Shown one piece after another: positions 8,952 through 17,877 of a stretch of DNA of 42,169 nucleotides. Position 1 is the stretch's first letter, and the number at the start of each line of letters is the position of its first letter. The stretch covers positions 1 through 42,169 of the forward strand of contig CAINCZ010000185.1 of NCBI GenBank assembly GCA_903847195.1. Direction: 5' to 3'. The DNA is from an uncultured Acidobacteriota bacterium (GTDB taxonomy: Bacteria > Acidobacteriota > Terriglobia > Terriglobales > CAINCZ01). A model generated the notes under the pieces. The model was not told the origin of the DNA. It saw only the letters and a program-made list of their open reading frames with translations, and did no database searches. The position numbers were made by a program, and so were the translations under genes.

Positions 8952-9761
8952 TTAGAGAAGAGCAAACTCGAGAGTGGTCGTGCTTGCCGCAGGCTGACTC
9001 GGATAGCGTCTCGCAGTCACGCTCAGCGTTATTGCGCGTTCCGGTTGGCCGGGAGCCTGAAACGGGGAAGGGCACAGCTGGTAAGAGTTTGCGCTTCCCG
9101 TGGGAACCACGCGCAGCGGCGCGTCGGTCAGACAGTTAGGGAACTCGACCGTCTGCCTGGTCCCGCAGCACAGGTAGAGCGACATCAGGTCACAGAACTG
9201 CAGCACTTCCAGCAGCGCCGCCAACTCCGGCTCTTCGTACCCGCATCCGCCCAGCCAATGCTGCTGCCGCTCGCGCTCGCGCGCGAGATAATCGCTGATC
9301 ATCCTGAGTTCATTGGCGGCCAGTGCGCCCTGCTTCAGCCGAAATTCGGCCAAGCTGCAGAAATGGCGGCTCACGATGATGCCTCCGGCAGCGCAGATGC
9401 GCCCGGCGGCTTCGATGGAGCGGGTCCAGGCGCAGAGGAACTGCGGTGGCGCAAACTCGATAAACGATACGGGCCGTCCCTCGGCGCTCAACTCCGGCGG
9501 TGCGCTGGCACTGGCTTCCGACGGATAGATGCCCCAGCCCTCGTCGTGCGAAGCGATGGCGCGTGCCACCTCCGGGGTTACACGAGTGAAGCGTGGTGAA
9601 ACAAAGTGAGCCGCCAATTCGCCGGAGAGCCGCGCATGGTCAGGCTGGCTGATGAGCAGGTAAGCCTCGGCATGCTGCCGCTGCCGGGCGGCGATGGCCG
9701 GCCACGCGGGGCCGGCGGCGGCGGGAACATCGGTGTCGGCGTGGATCGGTCGCAGGATCAT
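8952..9761 (-). CDS. DUF3891 family protein
   Basis: Predicted 269-residue soluble protein. The conserved DUF3891 elements are visible: QPDHARLSGELAAHF near 39-53, an AIASHDEGWG segment about 20 residues later and SRHFCSLAE mid-protein. The histidine and aspartate residues in these stretches (DH, HDEGW, RHF) suggest a metal-binding helical core like that of HD-type proteins, but this is inference. Function is unknown. The gene lies 19 nt after the DUF488 gene and probably forms a two-gene operon with it. It converges on the secreted-protein gene with a 15-nt gap. Confidence 0.8.
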   Translation of the reverse strand: MILRPIHADTDVPAAAGPAWPAIAARQRQHAEAYLLISQPDHARLSGELAAHFVSPRFTRVTPEVARAIASHDEGWGIYPSEASASAPPELSAEGRPVSFIEFAPPQFLCAWTRSIEAAGRICAAGGIIVSRHFCSLAEFRLKQGALAANELRMISDYLARERERQQHWLGGCGYEEPELAALLEVLQFCDLMSLYLCCGTRQTVEFPNCLTDAPLRVVPTGSANSYQLCPSPFQAPGQPERAITLSVTARRYPSQPAASTTTLEFALL

Positions 9762-9780
9762 CTGGTTGGAGTGTCCGCTG

Positions 9781-10203
9781 CTATCGCCGGGCTCGCGCCC
9801 GCATGGGAACGGCCGCAGCTTTCTCGGGACCGCTGCTGGCCGGCGGCTTGCGCATGCCCTCCAGCAGTTCTTTCAGCACCACGGCGCTGTTGTGCTCGGT
9901 ATCGCGCGAGGCAAACACCAGCGTCAACAGACGCGGCGCGGCTGCCAGCTCATGCAACTGTTCCAGCTGCGCGATTGCTTCGGGCGTGCGCAGTTCCCTG
10001 AGGTAGAGTTCGCGAAACTGCCGCCACATCGAGGGCCGGGCATGGAACCACTTGCGCAAGGTTGCCGAGGGAGCCAGGTCCTTGAGCCAATGGTCGATGC
10101 GGGCGGTCTCCTTCTTTACCCCGGGCGGCCACAGCCGCTCGACCAGCACGCGAACGCCGTCCTTGCGTGCTGGCTTGTCATAAGCTCGCTTCAAGGCGAT
10201 CAT
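9781..10203 (-). CDS. DUF488 family protein (YeaO-like)
   Basis: Predicted 140-residue protein matching YeaO-type DUF488 proteins: IALKRAYDKPARKDGVRVLVERLWPPGVKKE at the N-terminus (residues 2-32), then DHWLKDLAPSATLRKWF. Its role is not established. The ATG at 10203 has a GGGGAA ribosome site; an upstream TTG would add 22 residues unlike the family. The last 20 residues are Ala/Arg/Pro-rich and probably disordered. Transcribed divergently from the cytochrome c gene across a 59-bp space. Confidence 0.85.
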   Translation of the reverse strand: MIALKRAYDKPARKDGVRVLVERLWPPGVKKETARIDHWLKDLAPSATLRKWFHARPSMWRQFRELYLRELRTPEAIAQLEQLHELAAAPRLLTLVFASRDTEHNSAVVLKELLEGMRKPPASSGPEKAAAVPMRARARR

Positions 10204-10248
10204 GTGGTTCCCCAGATGCGGTGCAGCCCAATTGCTGCCGGCCCACCT

Positions 10249-10276
10249 ATAATATCCCGTTGATGCCAAAGCTCAA
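10249..10276 (-). promoter_or_regulatory. Candidate promoter for DUF488-DUF3891
   Basis: Reading the minus strand, TTGAGC (10276-10271) and TATTAT (10254-10249) are 16 nt apart, with about 45 nt from the -10 to the DUF488 ATG. The same A/T block read on the plus strand gives a perfect TATAAT at 10248-10253, 9 nt before the cytochrome c ATG. Confidence 0.4.
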
Positions 10277-10646
10277 ATGCGGGTTAAGGTGCGGCCGAGG
10301 GCTGCTGGTGCTCAGCGCCGGCTGCTGCCTGCTGCTCGGTATCGGATGCCAGGCCGAGCGGCGCCGCAGTGATGCGGAACTGGGGTTGACGCCGGTGCAG
10401 GCTGCCGGTCGCCAGATCTTTGACCGCCAGTGCGGCGGCTGCCACGAGGCCTACAGCACGCGTCCGCTGAAAGGCCCCAGCCTCGAAGGCGTGTTCCGGC
10501 GGCCTTATCTGCATAACGGCATGCCGGCCAATGACGAGCGCGTGCGCGAGATTTGCCTGTACGGGCGCGCCAAGATGCCGGGCTTCAGCCGCACGCTCAC
10601 CGCCGCGCAGATCGACGACCTGATGGCGTATCTGCATACGCTCTAG
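10263..10646 (+). CDS. Lipoprotein-type monohaem cytochrome c
   Basis: Predicted 127-residue class I cytochrome c. A lipoprotein signal (LLLGIGC, lipidated Cys about residue 29) should anchor it to the outer face of a membrane. The haem site is CGGCH (C57, C60, H61) and the likely axial ligand is M105 in AKMPGFSR. A short helix (TAAQIDDLMAYLHTL) ends the protein as in small electron carriers. There is no ribosome binding site before the ATG at 10263, while a TATAAT lies 9 nt upstream, so the mRNA may be leaderless. Maturation would rely on ResB/CcsA. Its redox partners cannot be named from context. Confidence 0.88.
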   Translation: MPKLKCGLRCGRGLLVLSAGCCLLLGIGCQAERRRSDAELGLTPVQAAGRQIFDRQCGGCHEAYSTRPLKGPSLEGVFRRPYLHNGMPANDERVREICLYGRAKMPGFSRTLTAAQIDDLMAYLHTL

Positions 10647-10700
10647 CTTTCGCTGGCCGCCTTTTGCAGCGCGCCGGGCGTAAAATCAATCTAAGGGAAT

Positions 10701-11609
10701 ATGGCTACCGACCTGGTCCAGATCGTACCTGCTGACGCTCCCGCGCCCCGCAAGCCCTCGTGGCTCAAGGCGCACGCGCCTGCGGGCGAGAACTATCATT
10801 CGCTGAAGCAACTGGCCCGCGGAATGTCGCTGCACACCGTTTGCGAGTCGGCGCGCTGCCCCAACATCGGCGAGTGCTGGAACCACCGCACCGCCACGTT
10901 CATGCTGCTGGGCGACATCTGCACCCGCCGCTGCGGCTTCTGCGCGGTGCCGAAAGGACGCCCGCAGCCGATCGACTTCGATGAACCGCAGCGCGTCGCC
11001 GCTGCCGTTGCGGAACTCGGGCTGAAATACGCCGTCGTCACCAGCGTGAACCGCGACGACGACAATATGGGCGGGGCGCGCGTCTTCGCCGATACGATTG
11101 CGGCCATCCGGCGCGTGCAGCCCGAGTGCAAGATCGAAGTGCTGATCCCCGACTTCCAGGGACACGAAGACTGCCTGCAGGCGGTGCTCGATGCGCGTCC
11201 CGACATCCTGAACCACAATACCGAGACCGTGCCGCGGCTCTACCGGATAGCTCGCTCCGGAGCGCGCTATGAGCGCACAGTCAAGCTGCTGGCCGACGTG
11301 AAGCGGCTTTCGCCGGGCATGGTGAGCAAGACTGGGCTGATGGTGGGCCTGGGCGAAACGATGGACGAGATGCTGGAGGTCTTCCGCGATCTCGCCGCCG
11401 TGCAGGTGGACATTCTGACAGTCGGCCAGTATTTACGTCCCACGAAGGACCATCTGCCGATTGCGCGTTTCTATTCACCGGAAGAGTTCGCGCTGATGAA
11501 GCGCGAGGCGATGGCAATGGGCTTCAAGCACGTCGAGAGCGGCCCACTGGTGCGCTCCTCCTACCGCGCGCACGAACAGGCGCAGTCGACCGGCATCGCG
11601 CATTCATAA
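10701..11609 (+). CDS. lipA: Lipoyl synthase
   Basis: LipA is a radical-SAM enzyme that inserts two sulfur atoms into octanoyl-lipoyl domains. The 302-residue protein shows both clusters: the auxiliary cluster C48-C53-C59 (CESARCPNIGEC) and the radical-SAM CxxxCxxC C74-C78-C81 (CTRRCGFC). The C-terminal RSSYRA motif, whose serine ligates the auxiliary cluster, is present. Length and motif order are normal. AAGGGAA is just before the ATG and a TAAAAT at 10681-10686 may be a -10. No lipB or lipoate-dependent dehydrogenase gene is next to it. Confidence 0.97.
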   Translation: MATDLVQIVPADAPAPRKPSWLKAHAPAGENYHSLKQLARGMSLHTVCESARCPNIGECWNHRTATFMLLGDICTRRCGFCAVPKGRPQPIDFDEPQRVAAAVAELGLKYAVVTSVNRDDDNMGGARVFADTIAAIRRVQPECKIEVLIPDFQGHEDCLQAVLDARPDILNHNTETVPRLYRIARSGARYERTVKLLADVKRLSPGMVSKTGLMVGLGETMDEMLEVFRDLAAVQVDILTVGQYLRPTKDHLPIARFYSPEEFALMKREAMAMGFKHVESGPLVRSSYRAHEQAQSTGIAHS

Positions 11610-11690
11610 GGGCACAGAAGAATATTCCGCGGCTTGCAAACGCGTGGATGGGCGCCCTCCCGGCCTGAGGATCGCGGGTAACCGGCCGAA

Positions 11691-11951
11691 TCAGGTGGCT
11701 ATCAGGGTGACAATAATATAAGCCGCGGCCATCGTAACGTTGATACCGGACAACCACGCCCCAGCCTTATCCGCCCTGATGCGCCGGGCCACCGCCTCTT
11801 CCGGCAAGAGGCCGACCGCTCTCGTGCTGGGCAGGCAGATGACGGTGATCATGCCGATAAGCCCGAGGGCGATCAACCAGCGAAGCGAAGCGAACCCCTT
11901 ATAGTGGGCGATAATGGCTGCGGGTATGCCAAACAGCAGAAGCGGGAGCAT
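11691..11951 (-). CDS. Small hypothetical membrane protein
   Basis: Predicted 86-residue protein with three hydrophobic segments: residues 1-14 (LPLLLFGIPAAIIA), about 23-42 (LRWLIALGLIGMITVICLP) and 66-85 (LSGINVTMAAAYIIVTLIA). A charged loop (EEAVARRIRADKAG) separates the last two. AGAGGA lies 8 nt before the ATG at 11951, which supports it as real. Transcribed convergently with lipA. I do not recognise the family and propose no function. Confidence 0.6.
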   Translation of the reverse strand: MLPLLLFGIPAAIIAHYKGFASLRWLIALGLIGMITVICLPSTRAVGLLPEEAVARRIRADKAGAWLSGINVTMAAAYIIVTLIAT

Positions 11952-12178
11952 GCGGAAGTCCTCTTTCTAGCCGCTAACCTTCCGGGCTTACAAACGAACA
12001 GCAAGGCTTGGGTTGCCGGACACCCGTCGACACGCCGCCCTTATTCCGGCGCGCCCGCTAGGAGCCCAGCGGAATTGACGCTGGACCTTGCCTGTGCCCT
12101 TTTGCCGACATCGGTACCGAGCAACGGATGCGAACGAGTGTGGCAGAACCAGCCCGATTTATCCAACTGAATTGGGGA

Positions 12179-12195
12179 GCGCCTGCGGCAGGCGC
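12179..12195 (-). terminator. Short hairpin after the aminotransferase gene
   Basis: A perfect 7-bp hairpin (GCGCCTG, loop CGG, CAGGCGC) begins a few bases after the aminotransferase stop. No T tract follows, so it may only protect the 3' end. Confidence 0.3.
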
Positions 12196-12199
12196 AACC

Positions 12200-13378
12200 C
12201 TAGCAGCCCGACCTTCGGGTCGCCGCCTTCTCCCGCAGCTTCAGCAGCCGCTCGCCGGCCTCGGCCAGAGTATCCGTGCGCTTGGCAAAGTGCAGGCGCA
12301 TGAGATGGTTCACCGTCTCACGGAAGAAGCTTGAGCCGGGTACGGCGGCCACCCCGACCTCGCGCGCCATCCACTCGCAGAAGGCCACATCGTCGGCGGC
12401 CTTGAACTCCGAGATATCGACCAGGACGTAGTAAGCGCCTTCGGGACGCGTGTAGGTCAGGCCGGCCCGGTCGAGATAGCTGAGCATCACCGCACGCTTC
12501 TCGGTGTAAAGCGCCAGCAGTTCACGGTAATAGCTGTCAGGGAACTCCAGCGCCGTGACGGCGGCCGCCTGCAAGGGCGCGGCGGCGCCCACCGTCAGGA
12601 AGTCGTGCACCTTGCGGGCCTCATTAATGATCTCGGGCGGGGCGATGACGTAGCCGAGCCGCCAGCCGGTGATGGAGTAGGTCTTCGAGAGCGAACTGCA
12701 CGAGAGCGTGCGCGCGAACATCCCTGGCAGCGTGGCGAAGTAGGTGTGCGTGCAGGGAGCATAGACGATGTGTTCGTAGACCTCGTCGGTCAGTACAAAG
12801 GCGTCAAACTCATCGGCCAAACTGGCAATCAGCAGCAGTTCGTCGCGGGTAAAGACCTTGCCGGAGGGATTCGCCGGATTGCACAGTACGAGAGCCTTCG
12901 GCCGCTGCTCAAAGGCGCGGCGGAGTTCTGCCGGGTCGAAGCAGAAGTCGGGCGGGCGCAGCGGGACGTAAATCGGCACGGCGCCGCTCAGGATGGCGTC
13001 GGCCGCATAATTCTCGTAAAACGGGGAGAAGACGATCACCTTGTCGCCCGGGTTGCAGGCGGTCATCATGGCGACCATCATGGCCTCGGTGCTGCCGCAG
13101 GTGACCACCAGATGCTCGTCAGGATTGAGCAGCAGGCCCATGAAGCGCGACTGCTTCGCGGCCAGCGCAGCGCGGAAATCGGGCGCGCCCCAGGTGACGG
13201 CGTACTGGTGCGGACCCTGCCGGGCGGTGCGCTCGGCGGCTTGCAGCAGCAATTCCGGCGGATCGAAGTCAGGGAAGCCCTGCGAAAGGTTGATGGCTCC
13301 GCAGGCGTTGGCCACCCGGGTCATGCGGCGGATGACAGACTCACCAAACTGGCTGGTGCGTTCACTCGGTTTGGGCAT
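12200..13378 (-). CDS. PLP-dependent class I/II aminotransferase
   Basis: Fold-type I aminotransferase, 392 residues from the ATG at 13378. The cofactor lysine is K232 in SSLSKTYSITGWRLGY. N170 (NPANPSGK), D198 (LTDEVYEH) and R240 are the usual PLP and substrate contacts. The N-terminal SQGFPDFDPP segment and the order of motifs resemble kynurenine/methionine-type aminotransferases (YbdL/KAT group) rather than aspartate aminotransferases; the exact amino donor cannot be told. An in-frame TTG nine codons upstream is possible, but neither start has a good ribosome site. It stands alone, with no biosynthetic partner next to it. Confidence 0.88.
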   Translation of the reverse strand: MPKPSERTSQFGESVIRRMTRVANACGAINLSQGFPDFDPPELLLQAAERTARQGPHQYAVTWGAPDFRAALAAKQSRFMGLLLNPDEHLVVTCGSTEAMMVAMMTACNPGDKVIVFSPFYENYAADAILSGAVPIYVPLRPPDFCFDPAELRRAFEQRPKALVLCNPANPSGKVFTRDELLLIASLADEFDAFVLTDEVYEHIVYAPCTHTYFATLPGMFARTLSCSSLSKTYSITGWRLGYVIAPPEIINEARKVHDFLTVGAAAPLQAAAVTALEFPDSYYRELLALYTEKRAVMLSYLDRAGLTYTRPEGAYYVLVDISEFKAADDVAFCEWMAREVGVAAVPGSSFFRETVNHLMRLHFAKRTDTLAEAGERLLKLREKAATRRSGC

Positions 13379-13833
13379 AAGCAGGGACAGTCCCCCCAGC
13401 GTCAACGGGTCGGGCCGCTCAACGGCGCAAGCGCGGATTCAAGGCAAGGCGGCCGCGCTTGCTGAAAGTTTACATGACGCGGCAGCGTGGCCAAGCTGCT
13501 CTGGTTGCCGCTCCAACTGTGGGCGAGCGCGCGGCGGAAACTGGCGCGGAAACGCCAAGCCTGCCGATTGAAAGGAGATATCCGGCGCGCGGCGTGGGCC
13601 ATGACCGCGACACTCGGGTCTTTTTTTGTGGAGCGAGGGGGCAATCGTGGCGGCCCGCGTTTCGGCTCACAAGTGGATGTGACCTGTCGCACACGGCAGG
13701 TTGCGTTGATCCCGTATGATTTTCATGTCAATACAGGCATGTCAGGCGGCTTGCCGCGCTAGCGGGCAGGTCTGCCCGCCGCTGCGAATTGCGCCGGCGC
13801 TTGCGACTAATATTTTCTTATAAAGGGTTGCTC
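13379..13833. other. 455-bp divergent intergenic region
   Basis: No credible gene. It separates the aminotransferase (minus) from the CoA-transferase operon (plus), so it must hold both promoters, but I see no convincing -35/-10 pair. A perfect hairpin, GCGGGCAG-GT-CTGCCCGC, lies at 13762-13779 in the leader of the CoA-transferase operon. A weaker ACCTG/CAGGT inverted repeat lies near 13682-13701. Either could be a regulatory site. Confidence 0.35.
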
Positions 13834-14490
13834 ATGATCGACAAAGCCATATCTTGCTCAAGTGCGGTCGAGAAGATCCATGACGGCGCTGTTCTGATGA
13901 TCGGCGGGTTCTTAGGAGTAGGTACGCCGGACCGCATCATCGACGAGCTGGTCCGTCAGGGGAAGAAGAATCTCACGGTGATTGCCAATGACACAGCGCG
14001 GCCGGGGGTCGGAATCGGAAAGCTGATCGACGCCGGCGCGGTGAAGAAATTGATCGTGACTCACATCGGCACGAATCCGATCACGGGCCGCAAGATGATC
14101 TCCGGGGAGATCGAAGTGGAACTCTGCCCGCAGGGCACGCTGGCCGAGCGCATCCGCGCCGGCGGTTACGGTCTGGGTGGCGTTCTGACCGCGACCGGCC
14201 TGGGCACCCTAGTGGCCGAAGGCAAGCAGATCGTCGAAGTGAATGGCACGCCCTACCTGCTGGAGACTCCGATTAAGGCTGATTTTGCGCTGATCGCGGC
14301 GCACCGGTCGGATTATCGCGGCAACCTGGAGTATTCGCTCACGGCCCGCAACTTTAACCAGGTCATGGCGATGTCTGCCCACATTGTGATTGTGGAGCCG
14401 GAGCACATTGTTCCGGTCGGCGTGATCCCTCCCGACATGGTGGCAACGCCGTTTGTCTGCGTCAACCACATCGTCACGAGGAGCAATTGA
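13834..14490 (+). CDS. 3-oxoacid CoA-transferase family, subunit A
   Basis: Alpha subunit of a family I CoA-transferase (AtoD/ScoA type), which moves CoA between acyl-CoA and a free acid such as acetoacetate or butyrate. The 218-residue protein has the family start (DKAISCSSAVEKIHDGAVLMIGGFLGVGTPD) over residues 3-33 and the glycine-rich TNPITGRKM and GGYGLGGVLT segments. The ATG at 13834 has AAAGGG upstream; the open extension before it is not family-like. Subunit B begins one base after the stop. Substrate cannot be decided between acetoacetate, butyrate and related acids. No thiolase or acyl-CoA dehydrogenase gene lies nearby. Confidence 0.9.
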   Translation: MIDKAISCSSAVEKIHDGAVLMIGGFLGVGTPDRIIDELVRQGKKNLTVIANDTARPGVGIGKLIDAGAVKKLIVTHIGTNPITGRKMISGEIEVELCPQGTLAERIRAGGYGLGGVLTATGLGTLVAEGKQIVEVNGTPYLLETPIKADFALIAAHRSDYRGNLEYSLTARNFNQVMAMSAHIVIVEPEHIVPVGVIPPDMVATPFVCVNHIVTRSN

Positions 14491-14491
14491 T

Positions 14492-15172
14492 ATGGATGCG
14501 AAAGTAATTATTGCGAAGCGCGTTGCCCTTGAGATGAAGGACGGACTGCTGGTTAATCTGGGCATCGGCCTGCCTACCGCCGTCCCCAACTACCTGCCTG
14601 CGAACATGGAAGTTTACTTCCAGTCGGAGAACGGAATCGTCGGACTGGCAGCGGCTCCCGATGCCGCCATGACCGATCCCTCGCTGACGGACGCGGGTGG
14701 TGGATACGTGGGCGCCATTCCGGGCGCGGCCAGCATCGACAGCACACTCTCCTTTGGCCTGATTCGCGGCGGCCATCTCGACATGACGGTGCTGGGCGGC
14801 CTGGAAGTCGATGAAGCCGGCCAGTTGGCCAACTGGGTCGTCCCTGGCAAGATGGTTCCCGGCATGGGCGGAGCCATGGACTTGGTCACCGGCGCCAAGT
14901 GTGTGATCGTGGCCATGACCCACACGGCCAAGGGCAAGTCGAAGATCATCAAGAAGTGCACGCTGCCGCTGACTTCGGTGCGGCGGGTCAACCTGATCGT
15001 TACCGAGCTGGCCGTGATCGAACCGACGGCCGACGGCCTGGTGCTGAAGGAAGTCGCCCCCGGGGTTACGGTGGATGAAGTCGTGGCGGCTACCGAAGCC
15101 AAGCTGATTATTCCCGCTAACGTACCGGTGATGCCGATCAGCGACGACGAAGCGCAGGTAGCTAAGGCGTAA
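14492..15172 (+). CDS. 3-oxoacid CoA-transferase family, subunit B
   Basis: Beta subunit (AtoA/ScoB type), 226 residues, carrying the catalytic glutamate in SENG (E46) that forms the glutamyl-CoA intermediate. LGIGLPT near residue 23, then GGHLDMTVLGGLEVD and VPGKMVPGMGGAMDL complete the family pattern. A GAGGAG ribosome site overlaps the end of subunit A. A strong terminator follows the stop, so the operon has just these two genes. Confidence 0.92.
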   Translation: MDAKVIIAKRVALEMKDGLLVNLGIGLPTAVPNYLPANMEVYFQSENGIVGLAAAPDAAMTDPSLTDAGGGYVGAIPGAASIDSTLSFGLIRGGHLDMTVLGGLEVDEAGQLANWVVPGKMVPGMGGAMDLVTGAKCVIVAMTHTAKGKSKIIKKCTLPLTSVRRVNLIVTELAVIEPTADGLVLKEVAPGVTVDEVVAATEAKLIIPANVPVMPISDDEAQVAKA

Positions 15173-15193
15173 AACGGAAAGCTGGAAAATGCG

Positions 15194-15227
15194 AACGGCG
15201 GAGCCATGGCTCCGCCGTTTTCTTTTT
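15194..15227 (+). terminator. Intrinsic terminator of the CoA-transferase operon
   Basis: A perfect 26-bp palindrome (15194-15219) centred on CCATGG is followed by TTTTCTTTTT. It lies 22 bp after the subunit B stop and 12 bp before the convergent DUF169 stop. Confidence 0.9.
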
Positions 15228-15239
15228 GCCCCCGGGCAA

Positions 15240-16064
15240 TCAGCCCTGGTGTTTCATCAGTTCTTCCCATGATTCGCGCTGGAGGAAGCTGCCCTCCACG
15301 CTGCCTTCCATCCGCTGGAATACCGGCCAGGGCGCGGTAAACGACATGACGTTCTTGCCCAGCATAGGGCGAACCGTATTGCGGGCTGAGATGTCGGTCA
15401 GGCCAACGACCGCGCGCGGGTGCTCTCGCTCCAGCTCTTGATAGGTAAATGAGCCGATCGACTGGCAGCCGGCACCCCAGGGAATGGTGACGTTCTCCAA
15501 CTCCGGATGGTCATAATTAGCGAGTACGACCAGCGCCGACAACCGGTCGGCATCAACGAAGAAGGTCACGCTCTTGACGTTGTCCACCGCCGGGTCAACC
15601 TGGTCCAGCGGCTTGATGACGACCCAGTTTGCCGGGATATCGCGGAAGGGGAAGACGTCGAGCCAGGCGCGCGTGGTGGCAGCGTCTTTCAGGTAACGCT
15701 CGCCCATCATGAAGTCGTCGGTCATCGTTCGATTGCCCCAGGCGGCTACCTGCTGGCCCACGGCGCGGCCTTCTTCAGTCTTGTCGTTGCCGTCGGCCAG
15801 AAAGCCGCAGAAGCACTGTTCGCCGCCGGGGAAGACCTTGTAGCAATCGCCGAAGCCAAGTCCAGTGCCCGCGCCCCAGCAGCCGTAGGTCTGGCGGTCG
15901 AAGGCTCCAACCTTGCCCTTGGCCGCTGCAGCCGCGAACAGGCTCATGGCGCAGGCCCAGCGGCCCGGCTTAAAGGAAGTAGCGCCCTCCGGGGCGTCGT
16001 CGGCCCAGATGAGTGCGACCGGTTGATTGGTGAGGCCGATGGCCTTGACGATCCTGGATTCCAT
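15240..16064 (-). CDS. DUF169 family protein
   Basis: Predicted 274-residue soluble protein of DUF169, a family found largely in anaerobes and of unknown role. Recognisable parts are the N-terminal LTNQPVALIWADDAPEGA, the segment GRWACAMSLFAAAAAKGK and the motif TYGCWGAGTGLGFG, followed by CYKVFPGGEQCFCGFL. The many cysteines in the first 100 residues suggest a bound metal or FeS cluster, but that is inference. GGAG precedes the ATG at 16064. It is transcribed alone, facing the CoA-transferase terminator. Confidence 0.82.
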   Translation of the reverse strand: MESRIVKAIGLTNQPVALIWADDAPEGATSFKPGRWACAMSLFAAAAAKGKVGAFDRQTYGCWGAGTGLGFGDCYKVFPGGEQCFCGFLADGNDKTEEGRAVGQQVAAWGNRTMTDDFMMGERYLKDAATTRAWLDVFPFRDIPANWVVIKPLDQVDPAVDNVKSVTFFVDADRLSALVVLANYDHPELENVTIPWGAGCQSIGSFTYQELEREHPRAVVGLTDISARNTVRPMLGKNVMSFTAPWPVFQRMEGSVEGSFLQRESWEELMKHQG

Positions 16065-16260
16065 GGAATGACTCCGCGATTAAGTGCTCGCAATATGGCT
16101 GATTTGAAACTGGGCGTAAGTTAACGGCGACGAAGAATCTTGGATGTGATGCCGGTCACGGCTCGTGGTGAGACTATGTCGCAAGCGGGTCGGAGTCAAG
16201 GCCGTCGCTGATAGACTGATGGTGTCCCCGAAGCAAAATTCATAACTTTATGGCAGGATC

Positions 16261-16983
16261 ATGGCACCCACCTATAAGCGCGTAATCATAAAACTGTCTG
16301 GTGAGGCGCTGGCTTCCAACCAGGGCTTTGGTGTGGATCCGATACGGATTCATGAGATCGCCGGCGAAGTGCAGCAGGCGCAGGCGCTGGGAGTGCAGAT
16401 CGCGATCGTGGTCGGCGGCGGAAATTTTTTCCGTGGCGTAGCGGTGCAAGCGAAAGAGATGGACCGCGCCACGGCCGATTACATGGGCATGCTTGCCACT
16501 ATGATCAATTGCCTGGCCCTGCAGGACGCGATGGAAAAGCGCGGCGTATATACGCGCGTGATGTCGGCCATTGAAATGAAGGAACTAGCCGAGCCGTTCA
16601 TCCGCCGGCGCGCCATCCGCCACCTCGAAAAAGGCCGCGTCGTGATCTTCGGCGCCGGCACCGGAAGCCCGTTCTTTTCCACCGACACGGCGGCCTCGCT
16701 GCGGGCGACCGAGATCAAGGCGGATGTGATTCTCAAGGCCACCAAGGTTGATGGCATCTATGACGCCGATCCCATGCTGGTGAAAGACGCCGCGATGTTT
16801 CAGGAGATCAGCTATCTGGAGATGGTCAAGCGCGGCCTGAAGGTGATGGATTTGACTGCTATCACCCTGTGCCGGGAAAACAACATTCCCATCATCGTCT
16901 TCAACCTGAACACGCCCGGCAATATTTGCCGTGTGTTGCAGGGAGAGCGCGTCGGCTCCAAGGTCACCAACGGCCAGGATTAG
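16261..16983 (+). CDS. pyrH: UMP kinase
   Basis: PyrH phosphorylates UMP to UDP in pyrimidine nucleotide synthesis. The 240-residue protein shows KLSGEALA, the GGGNFFRG nucleotide loop, the [16 protein letters not shown] segment and [13 protein letters not shown], all typical of the hexameric bacterial enzyme. GCAGGA precedes the ATG. In many bacteria the order is rpsB-tsf-pyrH-frr; here only pyrH and frr are together, with DUF169 divergent upstream. Confidence 0.97.
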   Translation: MAPTYKRVIIKLSGEALASNQGFGVDPIRIHEIAGEVQQAQALGVQIAIVVGGGNFFRGVAVQAKEMDRATADYMGMLATMINCLALQDAMEKRGVYTRVMSAIEMKELAEPFIRRRAIRHLEKGRVVIFGAGTGSPFFSTDTAASLRATEIKADVILKATKVDGIYDADPMLVKDAAMFQEISYLEMVKRGLKVMDLTAITLCRENNIPIIVFNLNTPGNICRVLQGERVGSKVTNGQD

Positions 16984-17258
16984 CGAAGCGTCTTGCAACC
17001 TGCAGGGAAATTCGCAGCGCAGTTACCTGCGTCAAGAGATCGCTGTGTGCGGCCGCCGGGTGGTTTTCCGGCAGGGCATTTATGCCCACATAGATGCCGA
17101 CCCCAGGTGCTGGCTGCGCCCGTAACGTTCCCGTCGCCTGGCCGGCGCGGCCGCAAAATTCCGGGCGGGAATGGGGCGGGAGAGTATAATCACCTATTCG
17201 CGGCAGCCGTTCGCAGTCAAGGACGGGCCGCTAATCACGAGCGAGGATTGGTACTCGT

Positions 17259-17846
17259 ATGGCGCAACCTACGATGGCATCGAAACCGGAACTGAAGGTC
17301 ACCTTCACCCAGGTTCGCACCCGCATGGAAAAGTCGGTCGAGGACTTCCGCCAGGAAATGGCCGCCCTGCGCACGGGACGTGCGAACGTGCACATGCTCG
17401 ATGGCGTTCAGGTCGATGCATATGGCTCGATGATGCCGCTGAACCAGGTGGCGACGGTTCACGCGGCGGAAGCGCAGTTGATCACCGTGCAGACGTTTGA
17501 TCCCACGCTGCTCAACACCGTGGACAAGGCCATCCGGGCTGCCGGACTCGGCCTGAACCCGATGAACGACGGCAAGCTGATCCGCGTGCCTGTGCCCGCG
17601 CTGACCGAAGAGCGCCGCAAGGACATGGTCAAGCAACTGCACAAGGCGCTGGAAGAGCACCGCACCGCGATCCGCAACGTCCGGCGCGATGGCGTTGACG
17701 CCATCAAGAAGGCCACCAAGGACAAGAAGATCACGGAAGACGACGAGAAGCGGTCGCTGGATGAAATGCAGAAGCTGACCGATGATGAGATCAAGAAGAT
17801 GGAAGAGATGAGCAAGGCCAAGGAAAAGGAAATCATGTCGGTCTAG
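17259..17846 (+). CDS. frr: Ribosome-recycling factor
   Basis: RRF splits post-termination ribosomes together with EF-G. The 195-residue protein contains FRQEMAALRTGRANVHMLDG, VQTFDPTLLNTVDKAI, GLGLNPMNDGKLIRVPVPALTEERRK and the acidic helical C-terminus with DDEKRSLDEMQKLTDD (each spanning consecutive parts of the protein). The ATG at 17259 adds five residues before a second possible ATG at 17274. It lies 275 bp after pyrH, with a TATAAT at 17185-17190 that may give it a promoter of its own. Confidence 0.97.
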   Translation: MAQPTMASKPELKVTFTQVRTRMEKSVEDFRQEMAALRTGRANVHMLDGVQVDAYGSMMPLNQVATVHAAEAQLITVQTFDPTLLNTVDKAIRAAGLGLNPMNDGKLIRVPVPALTEERRKDMVKQLHKALEEHRTAIRNVRRDGVDAIKKATKDKKITEDDEKRSLDEMQKLTDDEIKKMEEMSKAKEKEIMSV

Positions 17847-17877
17847 CTTTTCTCGCCGGATTTTCGGCCCGGAAACG

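Noticed and set aside
13834..16064. DUF169 as a third gene of the CoA-transferase operon
   Set aside because: It is on the opposite strand, behind a perfect-palindrome terminator.
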